Source: Lachnospiraceae bacterium (GTDB taxonomy: Bacteria > Bacillota > Clostridia > Lachnospirales > Lachnospiraceae). Taken from it: DNA of 35,886 nt. The DNA is taken from contig JAQXJP010000028.1 of NCBI GenBank assembly GCA_029008875.1, positions 1-35,886 on the forward strand. Direction: 5' to 3'. Every line of letters begins with the position of its first letter. Position 1 is the first letter of the stretch. The notes beneath the pieces were generated by a model, which had not been told where the DNA came from, did not search any database, and saw nothing but the letters and a program-made list of their open reading frames with translations. The position numbers were made by a program, and so were the translations under genes. This document shows, one piece after another, positions 1 through 9,616 of the stretch.

Positions 1-33
1 CTCTTGTTCTGTCAGAGATAAGGAGGAATACAT

Positions 34-447
34 ATGTGGCTACTGTTTGCAATTTTATCTGCGGTGTTTGCCGCGCTCACATCCATATTGGCAAAAATCG
101 GAATCGATGGAGTAAACTCCAATCTGGCAACTGCAATTCGAACGGTTGTGGTGGTGGTTATGGCTTGGGGGATGGTGTTTTTAACACATGCCCAGAGCGG
201 ATTGAGTGAAATCAGCAAAAAAAGCTGGATTTTTCTGATTCTGTCAGGTCTCGCCACCGGTGCTTCCTGGCTGTGCTATTACCGGGCGCTTCAGACCGGG
301 GATGCATCCAAGGTGGTTCCCATAGACAAGATGAGTGTGGTTATCACATTGATTCTCGCAGTCGTGATTTTGCATGAGGAATTTACTCCCAAATCTTTGG
401 TGGGATGCGTTCTGATAACTATCGGGACTCTGATTATGGTCTTATAA
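34..447 (+). CDS. EamA-family (DMT superfamily) half-size membrane transporter
   Basis: This 137-residue protein is almost entirely hydrophobic, with about five predicted membrane helices (roughly residues 1-20, 30-51, 65-83, 96-112 and 118-137). It corresponds to a single EamA domain, whereas classical drug/metabolite transporters carry two copies in about 300 residues. The string WLCYYRALQTGDASKVVPID in the middle is typical of the single-domain group. Proteins of this size probably act as homo- or heterodimers; the substrate cannot be read from the sequence. The ATG follows an AAGGAGGAA ribosome site at 20-28. No partner half-transporter gene is visible downstream, and its promoter lies at or beyond the left edge. 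Confidence 0.85.
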   Translation: MWLLFAILSAVFAALTSILAKIGIDGVNSNLATAIRTVVVVVMAWGMVFLTHAQSGLSEISKKSWIFLILSGLATGASWLCYYRALQTGDASKVVPIDKMSVVITLILAVVILHEEFTPKSLVGCVLITIGTLIMVL

Positions 448-553
448 TTTTGAAGGCGTCTTATCATTCTGCATCTTTCTTTTTGCATATTTCTATGATA
501 TACTTTGGTCTGGTGTGAGTAAAAATCCTATTTGGGAACATGGAGGAAATAAC

Positions 554-2730
<2,177 letters not shown>

Positions 2731-2778
2731 GAACGCTGCTCGAGCCAAAGGGCGCTGGTCGTGTCAAAAGGAACGTCC

Positions 2779-2979
2779 CTACTTCTTTTTCTTGATCAGG
2801 CGGTAGATGAAGGTGTAGGCCCAGAGAAGTACCGGGATCAGGATGGTTGCGACAATGGAGGCGAAGAACAGATCCATGGTGCCGCTGTTGTCTGTGATGG
2901 CAAACACAAGTGTGGTGAGATAGAGTGCCACCAAGAGAATGACGCCGATGATGGCGAGAACTTGCTTGATTTTTTTCAT
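2779..2979 (-). CDS. Small two-helix membrane protein, function unknown
   Basis: This minus-strand gene encodes 66 residues starting MKKIKQVLAIIGVILL. It has two clear hydrophobic helices (about 5-28 and 38-60), a short polar link TDNSGTMDL and a basic tail ending in KKKK. The start is fixed by GAGGAGG about seven bases upstream on the minus strand; the reading frame extends further upstream but without a ribosome site. A good sigma-A promoter on the minus strand lies at 3032-3060. Proteins of this shape occur in Lachnospiraceae as conserved hypotheticals, to my recollection, and no function can be assigned. It converges with purA and diverges from the SEC-C gene. Confidence 0.72.
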   Translation of the reverse strand: MKKIKQVLAIIGVILLVALYLTTLVFAITDNSGTMDLFFASIVATILIPVLLWAYTFIYRLIKKKK

Positions 2980-3031
2980 ATATATCCTCCTCACGGGGTA
3001 TGGTGCTTTTTCGAATATGTTTTTCTGCTTC

Positions 3032-3060
3032 ATCATACTGTATGGGAATGGGAAAATCAA
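3032..3060 (-). promoter_or_regulatory. Sigma-A promoter for the small membrane protein gene
   Basis: On the minus strand TTGATT (3060-3055) and TATGAT (3037-3032) are separated by exactly 17 bases. Transcription would start near 3025, about 46 bases before the ATG at 2979. Confidence 0.65.
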
Positions 3061-3102
3061 GGGAATTTGATCCATGAAAATGGGGAGTGGCGCAATTTGA
3101 AT

Positions 3103-3131
3103 TTGCACAGCCTCATTTCTTGTGTTATACT
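3103..3131 (+). promoter_or_regulatory. Sigma-A promoter for the SEC-C gene
   Basis: TTGCAC (3103-3108) and TATACT (3126-3131) are separated by 17 bases, with the ATG of the SEC-C gene 61 bases downstream. It is divergent from the promoter at 3032-3060, so both genes are driven from the same intergenic region. Confidence 0.65.
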
Positions 3132-3191
3132 CGTTGTCGTATTCGGTACAATACAAAAATGAGAGATAATCTGAAAGGTGGAACATAAGAT

Positions 3192-3692
3192 ATGGCATTG
3201 TTACAGGAATGGCATAAGATTGCTTATAATGAGAATATGAATCAGGGAGAACTGCAGAAGTTCTGGCAGAATTACTTCCTTCTGGAGAAGGGTGTGTACG
3301 AGAAACTCCTGTCCGCTCCGGATGAGGTGGTTGAGGGAACGGTCAAGGAACTGGCGGAAAAATACGGCCTCTCCATCATGGAAATGACAGGTTTTTTGGA
3401 TGGAATCAATGACAGTCTGGTAACTCCGAACCCCATCGAGGAGATGGAGGAGGATACCAAGGTTTCCCTTGGATTTGACAAGGAGAAGCTGTACAAGAAT
3501 ATGGTGGATGCCAAGGCGGACTGGTTATATGAGCTCCCTATGTGGGATGATATCTTCGACAAGGAGACCCAGAAGCGTCTCTACCTGGAGCAGAAGAAGT
3601 CCGGAACGGTTGTTGTGGGCAAGAAGATTGGGCGCAACGATCCCTGTCCATGCGGAAGCGGCAAGAAGTATAAGCAGTGCTGCGGCAGATAA
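3192..3692 (+). CDS. SEC-C zinc-motif protein
   Basis: The 166-residue protein has an alpha-helical body of unknown function (residues 1-140) and ends in a classic SEC-C zinc knuckle, [18 protein letters not shown]. Its C-x-C...C-C pattern matches the tail of SecA, where it binds zinc and contacts SecB or ribosomes. The same tail is found on many small stand-alone proteins, so a link to secretion or ribosomes is only inference. The N-terminal part ([31 protein letters not shown]) resembles a conserved clostridial hypothetical. The ATG is preceded by AAAGGTGG and by the promoter at 3103-3131. It appears monocistronic, since the thrS promoter follows after about 80 bases. Confidence 0.82.
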   Translation: MALLQEWHKIAYNENMNQGELQKFWQNYFLLEKGVYEKLLSAPDEVVEGTVKELAEKYGLSIMEMTGFLDGINDSLVTPNPIEEMEEDTKVSLGFDKEKLYKNMVDAKADWLYELPMWDDIFDKETQKRLYLEQKKSGTVVVGKKIGRNDPCPCGSGKKYKQCCGR

Positions 3693-3773
3693 CATCGGGA
3701 AATCCATTTTCACGGTTGATGGTCCTGCGGAAGGTGATCCAACGTCGGGGTGCCTAAAAATTTTTAAAAGAAC

Positions 3774-3801
3774 TTGAAAAACTGTTTTTTTTGCATATAA
3801 T
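3774..3801 (+). promoter_or_regulatory. Sigma-A promoter of the thrS T-box transcript
   Basis: TTGAAA (3774-3779) and a perfect TATAAT (3796-3801) are separated by 16 bases. The predicted start near 3808 lies just before stem I of the T-box leader. Confidence 0.75.
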
Positions 3802-3812
3802 AATAGTGAAAT

Positions 3813-4050
3813 AAGAAAAGCTGTGACAAGAAGAGTACATTGCGGGAACATTTCAGAGAAAAGCGCCTTCGGAAGAAGCGGTGTGAGCGCTTGGTGGGAA
3901 TGCAATGGAAGACCACCTTGGAGCGACCCTAATCCGGTCCGGTGACTCCGTTATCGTCGAATGAGGTTTTACGATTTTTGTAAAGCGAATCCGGGTGGAA
4001 CCACGAGTAAATTCGTCCCTGACACGTTTTGACGTGTCAGGGATTTTTTT
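3813..4050 (+). promoter_or_regulatory. T-box riboswitch (threonine) controlling thrS
   Basis: The region between the promoter and the 71-residue gene holds a full T-box leader. The conserved T-box GGGTGGAACCACG is at 3993-4005. CGAAT (3986-3990) can pair with ATTCG (4011-4015) around it to form the antiterminator. The competing terminator is at 4016-4050. A long upstream stem I region (about 3820-3945) contains ACCACC at 3912-3917, which offers ACC, a threonine codon, as the likely specifier. This fits the aminoacyl-tRNA synthetase downstream. In this family uncharged tRNA-Thr binds the specifier and the T-box bulge and lets transcription continue. The exact specifier position is inferred, not folded. 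Confidence 0.93.
4016..4050 (+). terminator. T-box attenuator terminator
   Basis: A perfect 12-bp stem, 4016-4027 with 4032-4043, has a TTTG loop and is followed by seven T. Its 5' arm follows directly on the antiterminator strand at 4011-4015, as expected for a T-box switch. Confidence 0.93.
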
Positions 4051-4076
4051 GTCTGATGGAGGAGGTGATAGACAGG

Positions 4077-4292
4077 ATGAAGCGTGTGATGAATTTTTTT
4101 AAGGATATTTCGGAGGAGATTCGGATTTCAAAACGCGAGTTCCTTCTGACCATAGCGGTGTGTGTTCTGGGCGGAATTGTAGTCGGAATGATCGGTTCCC
4201 CGAGAAAAAATCAGGTCATCGGCTCACACAACGGCAACGGATGGTGGCCGGTCGAAGAGGATGAGAACGATGACAAATCAGAAGAGGATTAG
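4077..4292 (+). CDS. Small single-pass membrane protein in the thrS operon
   Basis: The 71-residue protein has an amphipathic, charged N-terminus (MKRVMNFFKDISEEIRISKR), one membrane helix (about 21-40), a glycine/asparagine-rich stretch SHNGNGWWP and a very acidic tail. A near-perfect ribosome site GGAGGTGAT at 4061-4069, eight bases before the ATG at 4077, decides the start over the upstream in-frame ATG at 4056. The gene lies between the T-box terminator and thrS, 23 bases from thrS, so it should be induced with thrS when threonyl-tRNA is uncharged. Similar small proteins appear as hypotheticals in related genomes, to my recollection. No function can be given. Confidence 0.72.
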   Translation: MKRVMNFFKDISEEIRISKREFLLTIAVCVLGGIVVGMIGSPRKNQVIGSHNGNGWWPVEEDENDDKSEED

Positions 4293-4315
4293 AACAAAAA
4301 GGAGATGTATTCATT

Positions 4316-6280
4316 ATGAAAATCACATTAAAAGACGGCTCTTGTAAAGAGTACAGCGAAGCAAAGAGCGTGTATGAGATTGCGCTCGACATCAGCGAAG
4401 GGCTTGCCCGTGTGGCGTGCGCCGGTGAAGTGAACGGGGAGATTGTAGACCTCCGCACCGTGCTGGAGGAGGACTGCACCCTGAATATCGTGACCGCAAA
4501 CGATGAAGCGGGACTTCGAGTGATTCGCCACACAGCGAGCCACGTCCTTGCGGAGGCGGTAAAGAGAATTTACCCGGATGCAAAGGTTACCATCGGCCCG
4601 GCCATCGATGACGGATTTTATTATGATTTCGATTCTGCCCCGTTTACCAGAGAGGATCTGGATAAACTGGAGGAGGAGATGAAGAAAATCGTCAAGGAAG
4701 GTCATGAAATTACAAGATTCACCCTTCCCAGGGCAGAAGCCATCAAACTCATGGAGGAGAAGGGGGAACCCTATAAGGTGGAGTTGATTCAGGATCTTCC
4801 GGAGGATGCGGAGATTTCTTTCTATGACCAGGGGGGATTTGTGGATCTGTGTGCGGGCCCCCATCTGATGAACACAAAGGGTGTGAAGGCATTCAAGTTG
4901 ATTTCTTCCTCCATGGCATATTGGAGAGGGGACTCCAACAAGGCGCGCCTGCAGCGTATTTACGGAACCGCTTACAGCAAAAAGGATGATCTGAAGGCTC
5001 ATCTGGAGAGACTGGAAGACGCCAAGATGCGCGACCACAACAAGCTGGGGCGTGAGATGGGACTCTTCACAACCGTCGATGTCATCGGACAGGGTCTTCC
5101 GCTTTTTACACCGAAGGGAACCAAGATGATTATGAAACTCCAGAGATGGATGGAAGATCTGGAGGATAATGAGTGGGGCTATGTCCGCACCAGAACTCCG
5201 CTTATGGCAAAGGCGGATCTGTACAAGATTTCCGGACACTGGGATCATTATATGGATGGAATGTTCATTCTCAACAAGGATGACGAGGACAAGGAAACCA
5301 TGGCTCTTCGCCCTATGACATGCCCGTTCCAGTATTATGTATACATGAACGAGCAGCATTCCTATCGCGACCTTCCCTACCGTATGGCGGAGACTTCCAC
5401 ATTGTTCCGCAACGAGGATTCGGGGGAGATGCACGGACTTACCCGTGTTCGCCAGTTTACCATCACGGAGGCTCACATTATTCTTCGCCCGGATCAGGCG
5501 GAGGAAGAATTGACCAGATGTACGGAACTGTGTCACTACGTGATGAAGACCCTTGGAATCGACGGGGATGTGACCTACCGTCTCTCCAAGTGGGATCCGA
5601 ATAACGCGGAGAAATATCTGGGGGATGAGGAGTATTGGAACAGCACCCAGCAGTATCTCCGGGATGTGATGAATAAAAACGGAATTAAGTTCACCGAGGC
5701 GGACGGCGAGGCAGCGTTCTACGGACCGAAGATTGACATTCAGGCCAAGAATGTCTACGGCAAGGAAGACACCATGGTAACTATTCAGCTCGACTGCGCA
5801 AGTGCGGAGAAGTTTGGAATGTACTACATTGACGACAAGGGTGAGAAGGCCCTTCCCTGGATTATCCACCGCACCTCCATGGGCTGCTATGAGCGTACTC
5901 TGGCGTGGCTCATTGAGCACTACGCAGGAAAGTTCCCCACATGGCTCTGTCCGGAGCAGGTTCGTGTTCTTCCGATTTCCGAAAAGTACATGGACTATGC
6001 CCAGAAGGTTTGCAAGGAACTGAAGGCCAATGGCGTGGATGCAACCGTGGATGGCCGCGCGGAAAAGATCGGATATAAGATCCGCGAGGCGAGAATGGAT
6101 AAGCTTCCCTATATGCTTGTTGTGGGACAGCAGGAGGAGGCAGACGGAACCGTTTCCGTCAGAAGCCGTTTCGCCGGGGACGAGGGCGTGAAGCCCCTTT
6201 CCGAATTTGTGGATCAGATTTGCACGGAGATTCGCACAAAAGAGATTCGCAAAGAGATTCCGCAGGAACAGGCACAATAA
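4316..6280 (+). CDS. thrS: Threonyl-tRNA synthetase
   Basis: This 654-residue class II synthetase charges tRNA-Thr with threonine in the cytoplasm. Domains in order are an N-terminal TGS domain (about 1-60), the editing domain with HTASH at 72-76 and CAGPH near 180, the catalytic core with zinc ligands in MTCPF, EAHI and WIIHRT, and a C-terminal anticodon domain from about 545 (WLCPEQVRVLPI). Motif 2 reads RNEDSGEMHGLTRVRQF and is followed by TITEAH, the variant seen in a clostridial-type branch, where many bacteria have TQDDAH. AAAGGAGATG precedes the ATG. Expression is governed by the T-box upstream, and a strong terminator follows. Confidence 0.98.
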   Translation: MKITLKDGSCKEYSEAKSVYEIALDISEGLARVACAGEVNGEIVDLRTVLEEDCTLNIVTANDEAGLRVIRHTASHVLAEAVKRIYPDAKVTIGPAIDDGFYYDFDSAPFTREDLDKLEEEMKKIVKEGHEITRFTLPRAEAIKLMEEKGEPYKVELIQDLPEDAEISFYDQGGFVDLCAGPHLMNTKGVKAFKLISSSMAYWRGDSNKARLQRIYGTAYSKKDDLKAHLERLEDAKMRDHNKLGREMGLFTTVDVIGQGLPLFTPKGTKMIMKLQRWMEDLEDNEWGYVRTRTPLMAKADLYKISGHWDHYMDGMFILNKDDEDKETMALRPMTCPFQYYVYMNEQHSYRDLPYRMAETSTLFRNEDSGEMHGLTRVRQFTITEAHIILRPDQAEEELTRCTELCHYVMKTLGIDGDVTYRLSKWDPNNAEKYLGDEEYWNSTQQYLRDVMNKNGIKFTEADGEAAFYGPKIDIQAKNVYGKEDTMVTIQLDCASAEKFGMYYIDDKGEKALPWIIHRTSMGCYERTLAWLIEHYAGKFPTWLCPEQVRVLPISEKYMDYAQKVCKELKANGVDATVDGRAEKIGYKIREARMDKLPYMLVVGQQEEADGTVSVRSRFAGDEGVKPLSEFVDQICTEIRTKEIRKEIPQEQAQ

Positions 6281-6287
6281 TTTTTGG

Positions 6288-6320
6288 AAAAAAGTGGAGA
6301 ATGGGATTCTCCACTTTTTT
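6288..6320 (+). terminator. Intrinsic terminator after thrS
   Basis: AGTGGAGAA (6293-6301) pairs perfectly with TTCTCCACT (6307-6315) around TGGGA. A-rich sequence lies before the stem and six T follow it. Confidence 0.9.
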
Positions 6321-6396
6321 ATGAATAGATTTCGGAAAAATACCTCATAATAATCATTGTTAATATAGTTTTTATGATGATTGTGGAGGTAGAGAC

Positions 6397-6714
6397 ATGA
6401 CCAGATTGCATTGTGATGTTGTAAACTGCTGTTATAACAAGGATAAAAGTTGTAAATTGTGTGATATCCGTGTGGAGGGAAAGGGAGCCCACAACTGCTC
6501 CGACACCAGCTGCGGAAGTTTCGCTCCGAGAGGCTGCGGCTGCGGTTCTACAAATGTGTGTGAGAATCATAAAATGGATACCAAGGTTGCCTGCGAGGTT
6601 GTGGAGTGCAGATTCAATAAGGGATGTATGTGCAGCGCCAAGGAAATCGGTATCTCCGGCGGACATGCGGACAGGAGCAACCAGACGGAATGTGCAAGTT
6701 TTGAGTGCAAATAG
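6397..6714 (+). CDS. DUF1540 protein with two tandem domains
   Basis: The 105-residue, cysteine-rich protein carries two copies of the short DUF1540 module, about residues 5-42 and 66-103. Each follows the pattern C-x-V-x-x-C-x-(Y/F)-N-...-C-...-I-x-(V/I)-...-C-x-S/A-F. The copies are separated by a cysteine/glycine linker (RGCGCGSTNVCENH). The Cys spacing suggests metal binding, and the family is small, widespread in clostridia and of unknown role. TGGAGG at 6384-6389 supports the ATG. Terminators on both sides make it a single-gene unit. I found no convincing promoter in the 76 bases upstream, although the region is A+T-rich. Confidence 0.85.
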   Translation: MTRLHCDVVNCCYNKDKSCKLCDIRVEGKGAHNCSDTSCGSFAPRGCGCGSTNVCENHKMDTKVACEVVECRFNKGCMCSAKEIGISGGHADRSNQTECASFECK

Positions 6715-6746
6715 AACTCAAAAACGCGCATTAACAAACATTTATC

Positions 6747-6787
6747 AAAAAAGCGCCCTCTGCGAAAAATCGGGAGGGTGCTTTTTT
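6747..6787 (+). terminator. Intrinsic terminator after the DUF1540 gene
   Basis: GCGCCCTC (6753-6760) pairs with GAGGGTGC (6774-6781), with one G-T pair. Six A precede the stem and six T follow it, so it may work in both directions. Confidence 0.85.
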
Positions 6788-6799
6788 GCGCGGAATCCA

Positions 6800-6828
6800 T
6801 TGCAATTCTGCCATCCGTATTGTAAAAT
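6800..6828 (+). promoter_or_regulatory. Sigma-A promoter for lgt
   Basis: TTGCAA (6800-6805) and TAAAAT (6823-6828) have a 17-base spacer and lie 30 bases before the lgt ATG. Confidence 0.6.
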
Positions 6829-6857
6829 GTGTTCTACAGCGAAGTGAGGTTTTTTGA

Positions 6858-7718
6858 ATGGATTACAATATTAATTTCCCTCATCTACATATATTTTTGG
6901 ATCATGTAGGGAAAACTGTTTATATCGGTAATTTTGGAATCGCCTATTACGGTATCGTGATTGCGCTTGGAATGCTGGCGGGGCTTCTGTTGGCTTGTCT
7001 GATTGCCAAGAAGACCGAGCAGAACCCGGACACGTATTTTGATCTGGCGATTGTCGCCATCATCTGTTCAGTGATTGGTGCGAGAATCTACTATGTGATA
7101 TTCCGGTGGGACATTTATCGGGATAATCTGCTTGGCATTTTTAATCTGCGCCAGGGAGGATTGGCCATATACGGCGGTGTGATTGCGGCGATTATCACCA
7201 CATTCGTCTTTTCCAAAGTGAAGAAGATTCCCTTTGGACGCCTGTGCGACACAGCCGGTCTCGGACTGATTCTGGGACAGATTATCGGACGGTGGGGGAA
7301 CTTCTTTAATCGAGAGGCCTTCGGCGGTTATACGGACGGGCTGTTTGCCATGCAGCTTCCTATATCGGCGGTTCGCTATTCGGAGATCACCGAGGAACAA
7401 TTACAAAATACGGTGGTGATAGATGGGATCACTTACATTCAGGCGCATCCTACTTTTTTATATGAATCCCTTTGGAATCTGGCTCTGCTGATTCTGTTGC
7501 TTGCCTTTTTCAGAAAGCGGGCCTTTGAGGGTGAAGTATTTCTGTGGTATTTGGCGGGATATGGAATCGGTAGATTTTGGATAGAATCCTTAAGAACCGA
7601 CCAGCTGTTGCTTCCGGGAATCGGATATCCGGTTTCCATGGCTATGGCTGTACTTTTGGTAATCGTTGCCGCAACGTGGATTGTGACCGGCAGAGTGAGA
7701 AAACGGCAGCAAAAATGA
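6858..7718 (+). CDS. lgt: Prolipoprotein diacylglyceryl transferase
   Basis: The 286-residue polytopic membrane enzyme (about seven helices) transfers diacylglycerol from phosphatidylglycerol to the lipobox cysteine of prolipoproteins, the first step of lipoprotein maturation. The family signature GRWGNFFNREAFGG is at about residues 144-157, with the catalytic arginine region GARIYYVIF, then GGLAIYGGVI and HPTFLYESLWN. The ATG follows AGTGAGG with a T-rich spacer. The length matches the family. A small Spo0E-like gene starts 25 bases after the stop and is probably co-transcribed. Confidence 0.97.
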   Translation: MDYNINFPHLHIFLDHVGKTVYIGNFGIAYYGIVIALGMLAGLLLACLIAKKTEQNPDTYFDLAIVAIICSVIGARIYYVIFRWDIYRDNLLGIFNLRQGGLAIYGGVIAAIITTFVFSKVKKIPFGRLCDTAGLGLILGQIIGRWGNFFNREAFGGYTDGLFAMQLPISAVRYSEITEEQLQNTVVIDGITYIQAHPTFLYESLWNLALLILLLAFFRKRAFEGEVFLWYLAGYGIGRFWIESLRTDQLLLPGIGYPVSMAMAVLLVIVAATWIVTGRVRKRQQK

Positions 7719-7742
7719 TAACATTCCGTGGAGGAAACGTGT

Positions 7743-7943
7743 ATGAACTATTTAGACGTGGATTATCGTTTGCGCGAACTGGAGAAACAGATTGAAATCG
7801 CCAGGAAAGAATTGGACCTTATGCTTGAGGCCAGCGATGGAGATATTATTGGAAAACAGGAACACTACAAGAAAAGTTTGGAACTGGACCAATTGATTGC
7901 GGAGTATGTGGAATTGAAAGAAGCATCCACTTCCCGCCACTAA
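7743..7943 (+). CDS. Spo0E-like small protein (putative aspartyl-phosphate phosphatase)
   Basis: The 66-residue protein is predicted to be two helices. The first contains LRELEKQIEIARKELDLML and the second SLELDQLIAEYVELK. This matches the layout of Spo0E-type phosphatases, in which a helical hairpin ends with an S-x-E-L-D-x-L-I-x-x-Y motif and removes phosphate from Spo0A-P, delaying sporulation. Here the motif is S-L-E-L-D-Q-L-I-A-E-Y. TGGAGG at 7729-7734 fixes the ATG at 7743. It follows lgt and precedes a strong terminator. Assignment rests on motif recall and size, so another small helical protein remains possible. Action on Spo0A is family inference. Confidence 0.65.
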   Translation: MNYLDVDYRLRELEKQIEIARKELDLMLEASDGDIIGKQEHYKKSLELDQLIAEYVELKEASTSRH

Positions 7944-7985
7944 TTTGAAAAAACAATAGAAAAAAATAAAAAAGCCACTATTTAC

Positions 7986-8021
7986 AGTGCGAAGCAAAGT
8001 TTTGCTTCGCACTATTTTTTT
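7986..8021 (+). terminator. Intrinsic terminator after the Spo0E-like gene
   Basis: A perfect 13-bp stem (7986-7998 with 8001-8013) is followed by A and seven T. It insulates the mraZ cluster from lgt transcription. Confidence 0.93.
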
Positions 8022-8032
8022 GCCGAAAACCC

Positions 8033-8061
8033 TTGATTTTCCCGCATAAAGGGAGTAATAT
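8033..8061 (+). promoter_or_regulatory. Likely mraZ promoter
   Basis: TTGATT (8033-8038) and TAATAT (8056-8061) are 17 bases apart. The start near 8067 would be immediately upstream of the AAGTGG repeats. The -10 matches consensus at four of six positions. Confidence 0.5.
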
Positions 8062-8068
8062 ATAGAAA

Positions 8069-8115
8069 AAGTGGTGGGAAGTGGTAGCATATACCATGTA
8101 AGTGGAGCAAAGTGG
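8069..8115 (+). promoter_or_regulatory. MraZ operator: four AAGTGG direct repeats
   Basis: AAGTGG occurs at 8069, 8079, 8100 and 8110, giving spacings of 10, 21 and 10 bases, so all boxes lie on one face of the helix. MraZ of several bacteria binds such short G-rich direct repeats at about one-turn spacing between its own promoter and gene. Their position here, just past the predicted start and about 74 bases before the mraZ ATG, fits autoregulation. Confidence 0.7.
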
Positions 8116-8188
8116 TGGATAAGTTGATAACTTTGTGGATAATCCTCACCGGAATCTGAAACACAAAGGAAAGTGAGGTGAGCAGGCC

Positions 8189-8620
8189 ATGTTTACAGGG
8201 GAATATCATCATTCCATCGACGCCAAGGGCAGATTGATTGTCCCTTCGAAGTTCCGGGAGCAGTTGGGCAACGAGTTCGTGGTGACCAAGGGCTTGGATG
8301 GATGTCTGTTTGTATATTCCAATGAAGAATGGCAGCGCATCGAGAATTCCTTTAAGGAAAAACCACTTACCTCCGCAGATGCGAGAAAGTTCATGCGATT
8401 CTTCTTCGCAGGTGCTGCCGGTTGCGAATTGGACAAGCAGGGGAGAATTCTTCTGCCGGCAAATTTGCGGGAGTACGCAGGAATCGATAAGGATGTCGTC
8501 TCTGCCGGCGTTTTGAGCCGCGTGGAAATCTGGAGCGAAGAGAGATGGCAGAGCGCAAATACCTATGATGATATGGACGAGTTCGCGGAGCGTATGGCGG
8601 AACTCGGACTTGGATTCTAA
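8189..8620 (+). CDS. mraZ: Transcriptional regulator MraZ
   Basis: The 143-residue protein contains two AbrB-like half-domains, each with the D-x-x-G-R core: [17 protein letters not shown] near the N-terminus and [21 protein letters not shown] near residue 75-95. MraZ forms ring oligomers and binds direct repeats at the head of the division and cell-wall cluster, usually repressing it. AGTGAGGTGAG precedes the ATG. The gene opens a co-directional cluster running to ftsQ or ftsZ, and AAGTGG repeats occur in its leader. Length and position are typical. Confidence 0.97.
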   Translation: MFTGEYHHSIDAKGRLIVPSKFREQLGNEFVVTKGLDGCLFVYSNEEWQRIENSFKEKPLTSADARKFMRFFFAGAAGCELDKQGRILLPANLREYAGIDKDVVSAGVLSRVEIWSEERWQSANTYDDMDEFAERMAELGLGF

Positions 8621-8649
8621 ATGATACTTGTTGGAGAGGATTGTCGGGG

Positions 8650-9588
8650 ATGGAATTTAACCACTATTCGGTCTTGCTACATGAGACCGTGGACGGGCTT
8701 GGGATAAAACCAAACGGAATATATGTGGATGGCACACTGGGCGGAGGCGGACATGCCTATGAGGTGTGCAAGCGTTTGGGAGATGGCGGCAGATTTATCG
8801 GAATCGATCAGGATGCGGATGCCATCAAAGCTGCCAGTGAGCGGTTGAAGGAGTTTTCCGACAAAGTGACCATCGTTCGAAGCAACTATGCGGATATGAG
8901 GCGAGTGCTTGATAATCTCGGGATTCACAAGGTGGACGGAATTGTGCTGGATCTCGGGGTTTCCTCTTTCCAGTTGGATACGCCGGAGAGGGGGTTCACC
9001 TATCGGGTGGAGGATGCTCCCCTTGATATGAGAATGGATGACAGACAGACACTCACCGCAAAAACCATCATAAACGAATACAGTGAGGCGGAACTTTTCC
9101 GGATCATTCGGGATTACGGGGAGGACAAATTTGCCAAAAACATTGCAAAACACATTGTTGCGGAGAGAGCGAAGAAACCGATCGAAACCACGGGCGAACT
9201 TAATGAGATTATCAGCGCGGCGATTCCGGCCAAGGTGAGGGCTACGGGCGGACATCCTTCCAAGAGAACCTACCAGGCAATCCGAATTGCACTGAACCGG
9301 GAACTGGATGTATTGCAGGATAATCTGGACGATATGATCGAACTGCTGAATGAGGGCGGACGTATTTGCATCATCACCTTCCATTCGCTGGAGGATCGAA
9401 TCGTAAAAACCATTTTTAAAAAGAATGAAAATCCTTGCACCTGCCCCAGCAATTTTCCGGTGTGCGTATGCGGGAACAAGTCCAAGGGACAGGTAATCAG
9501 CCGAAAACCCATTCTTCCTTCACAGGAGGAGTTGGAACAGAACAAGAGAAGCAAGAGCGCAAAACTGCGCATCTTTGAGAAAAAATAA
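8650..9588 (+). CDS. rsmH: 16S rRNA m4C1402 methyltransferase RsmH (MraW)
   Basis: The 312-residue SAM-dependent enzyme N4-methylates C1402 in the decoding site of 16S rRNA. Motifs include [13 protein letters not shown], the SAM loop [37 protein letters not shown] followed by APLDMRMD, and [13 protein letters not shown] near the C-terminus, with a short cysteine cluster [15 protein letters not shown] 8650 is preferred over the in-frame TTG at 8641, because GGAGAGG at 8633-8639 is ten bases from 8650 but almost adjacent to 8641. It follows mraZ by 29 bases as in most bacteria. Confidence 0.96.
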   Translation: MEFNHYSVLLHETVDGLGIKPNGIYVDGTLGGGGHAYEVCKRLGDGGRFIGIDQDADAIKAASERLKEFSDKVTIVRSNYADMRRVLDNLGIHKVDGIVLDLGVSSFQLDTPERGFTYRVEDAPLDMRMDDRQTLTAKTIINEYSEAELFRIIRDYGEDKFAKNIAKHIVAERAKKPIETTGELNEIISAAIPAKVRATGGHPSKRTYQAIRIALNRELDVLQDNLDDMIELLNEGGRICIITFHSLEDRIVKTIFKKNENPCTCPSNFPVCVCGNKSKGQVISRKPILPSQEELEQNKRSKSAKLRIFEKK

Positions 9589-9616
9589 TTTGTAGCTATA
9601 ACGGGGAGACTTTTTC

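Noticed and set aside
471..504. Promoter before the DegV gene at TATGAT or TATACT (494-504)
   Set aside because: No acceptable -35 at 16-18 bases upstream of either element.
4328..6277. 649-codon open frame on the minus strand
   Set aside because: It is an exact antisense shadow of thrS, has no ribosome site or protein motifs, and reads as arbitrary composition.
4316..6280. Altered ThrRS active site (TITEAH instead of TQDDAH)
   Set aside because: The zinc-binding His is kept and this wording is a known variant in a clostridial-type branch, to my recollection.
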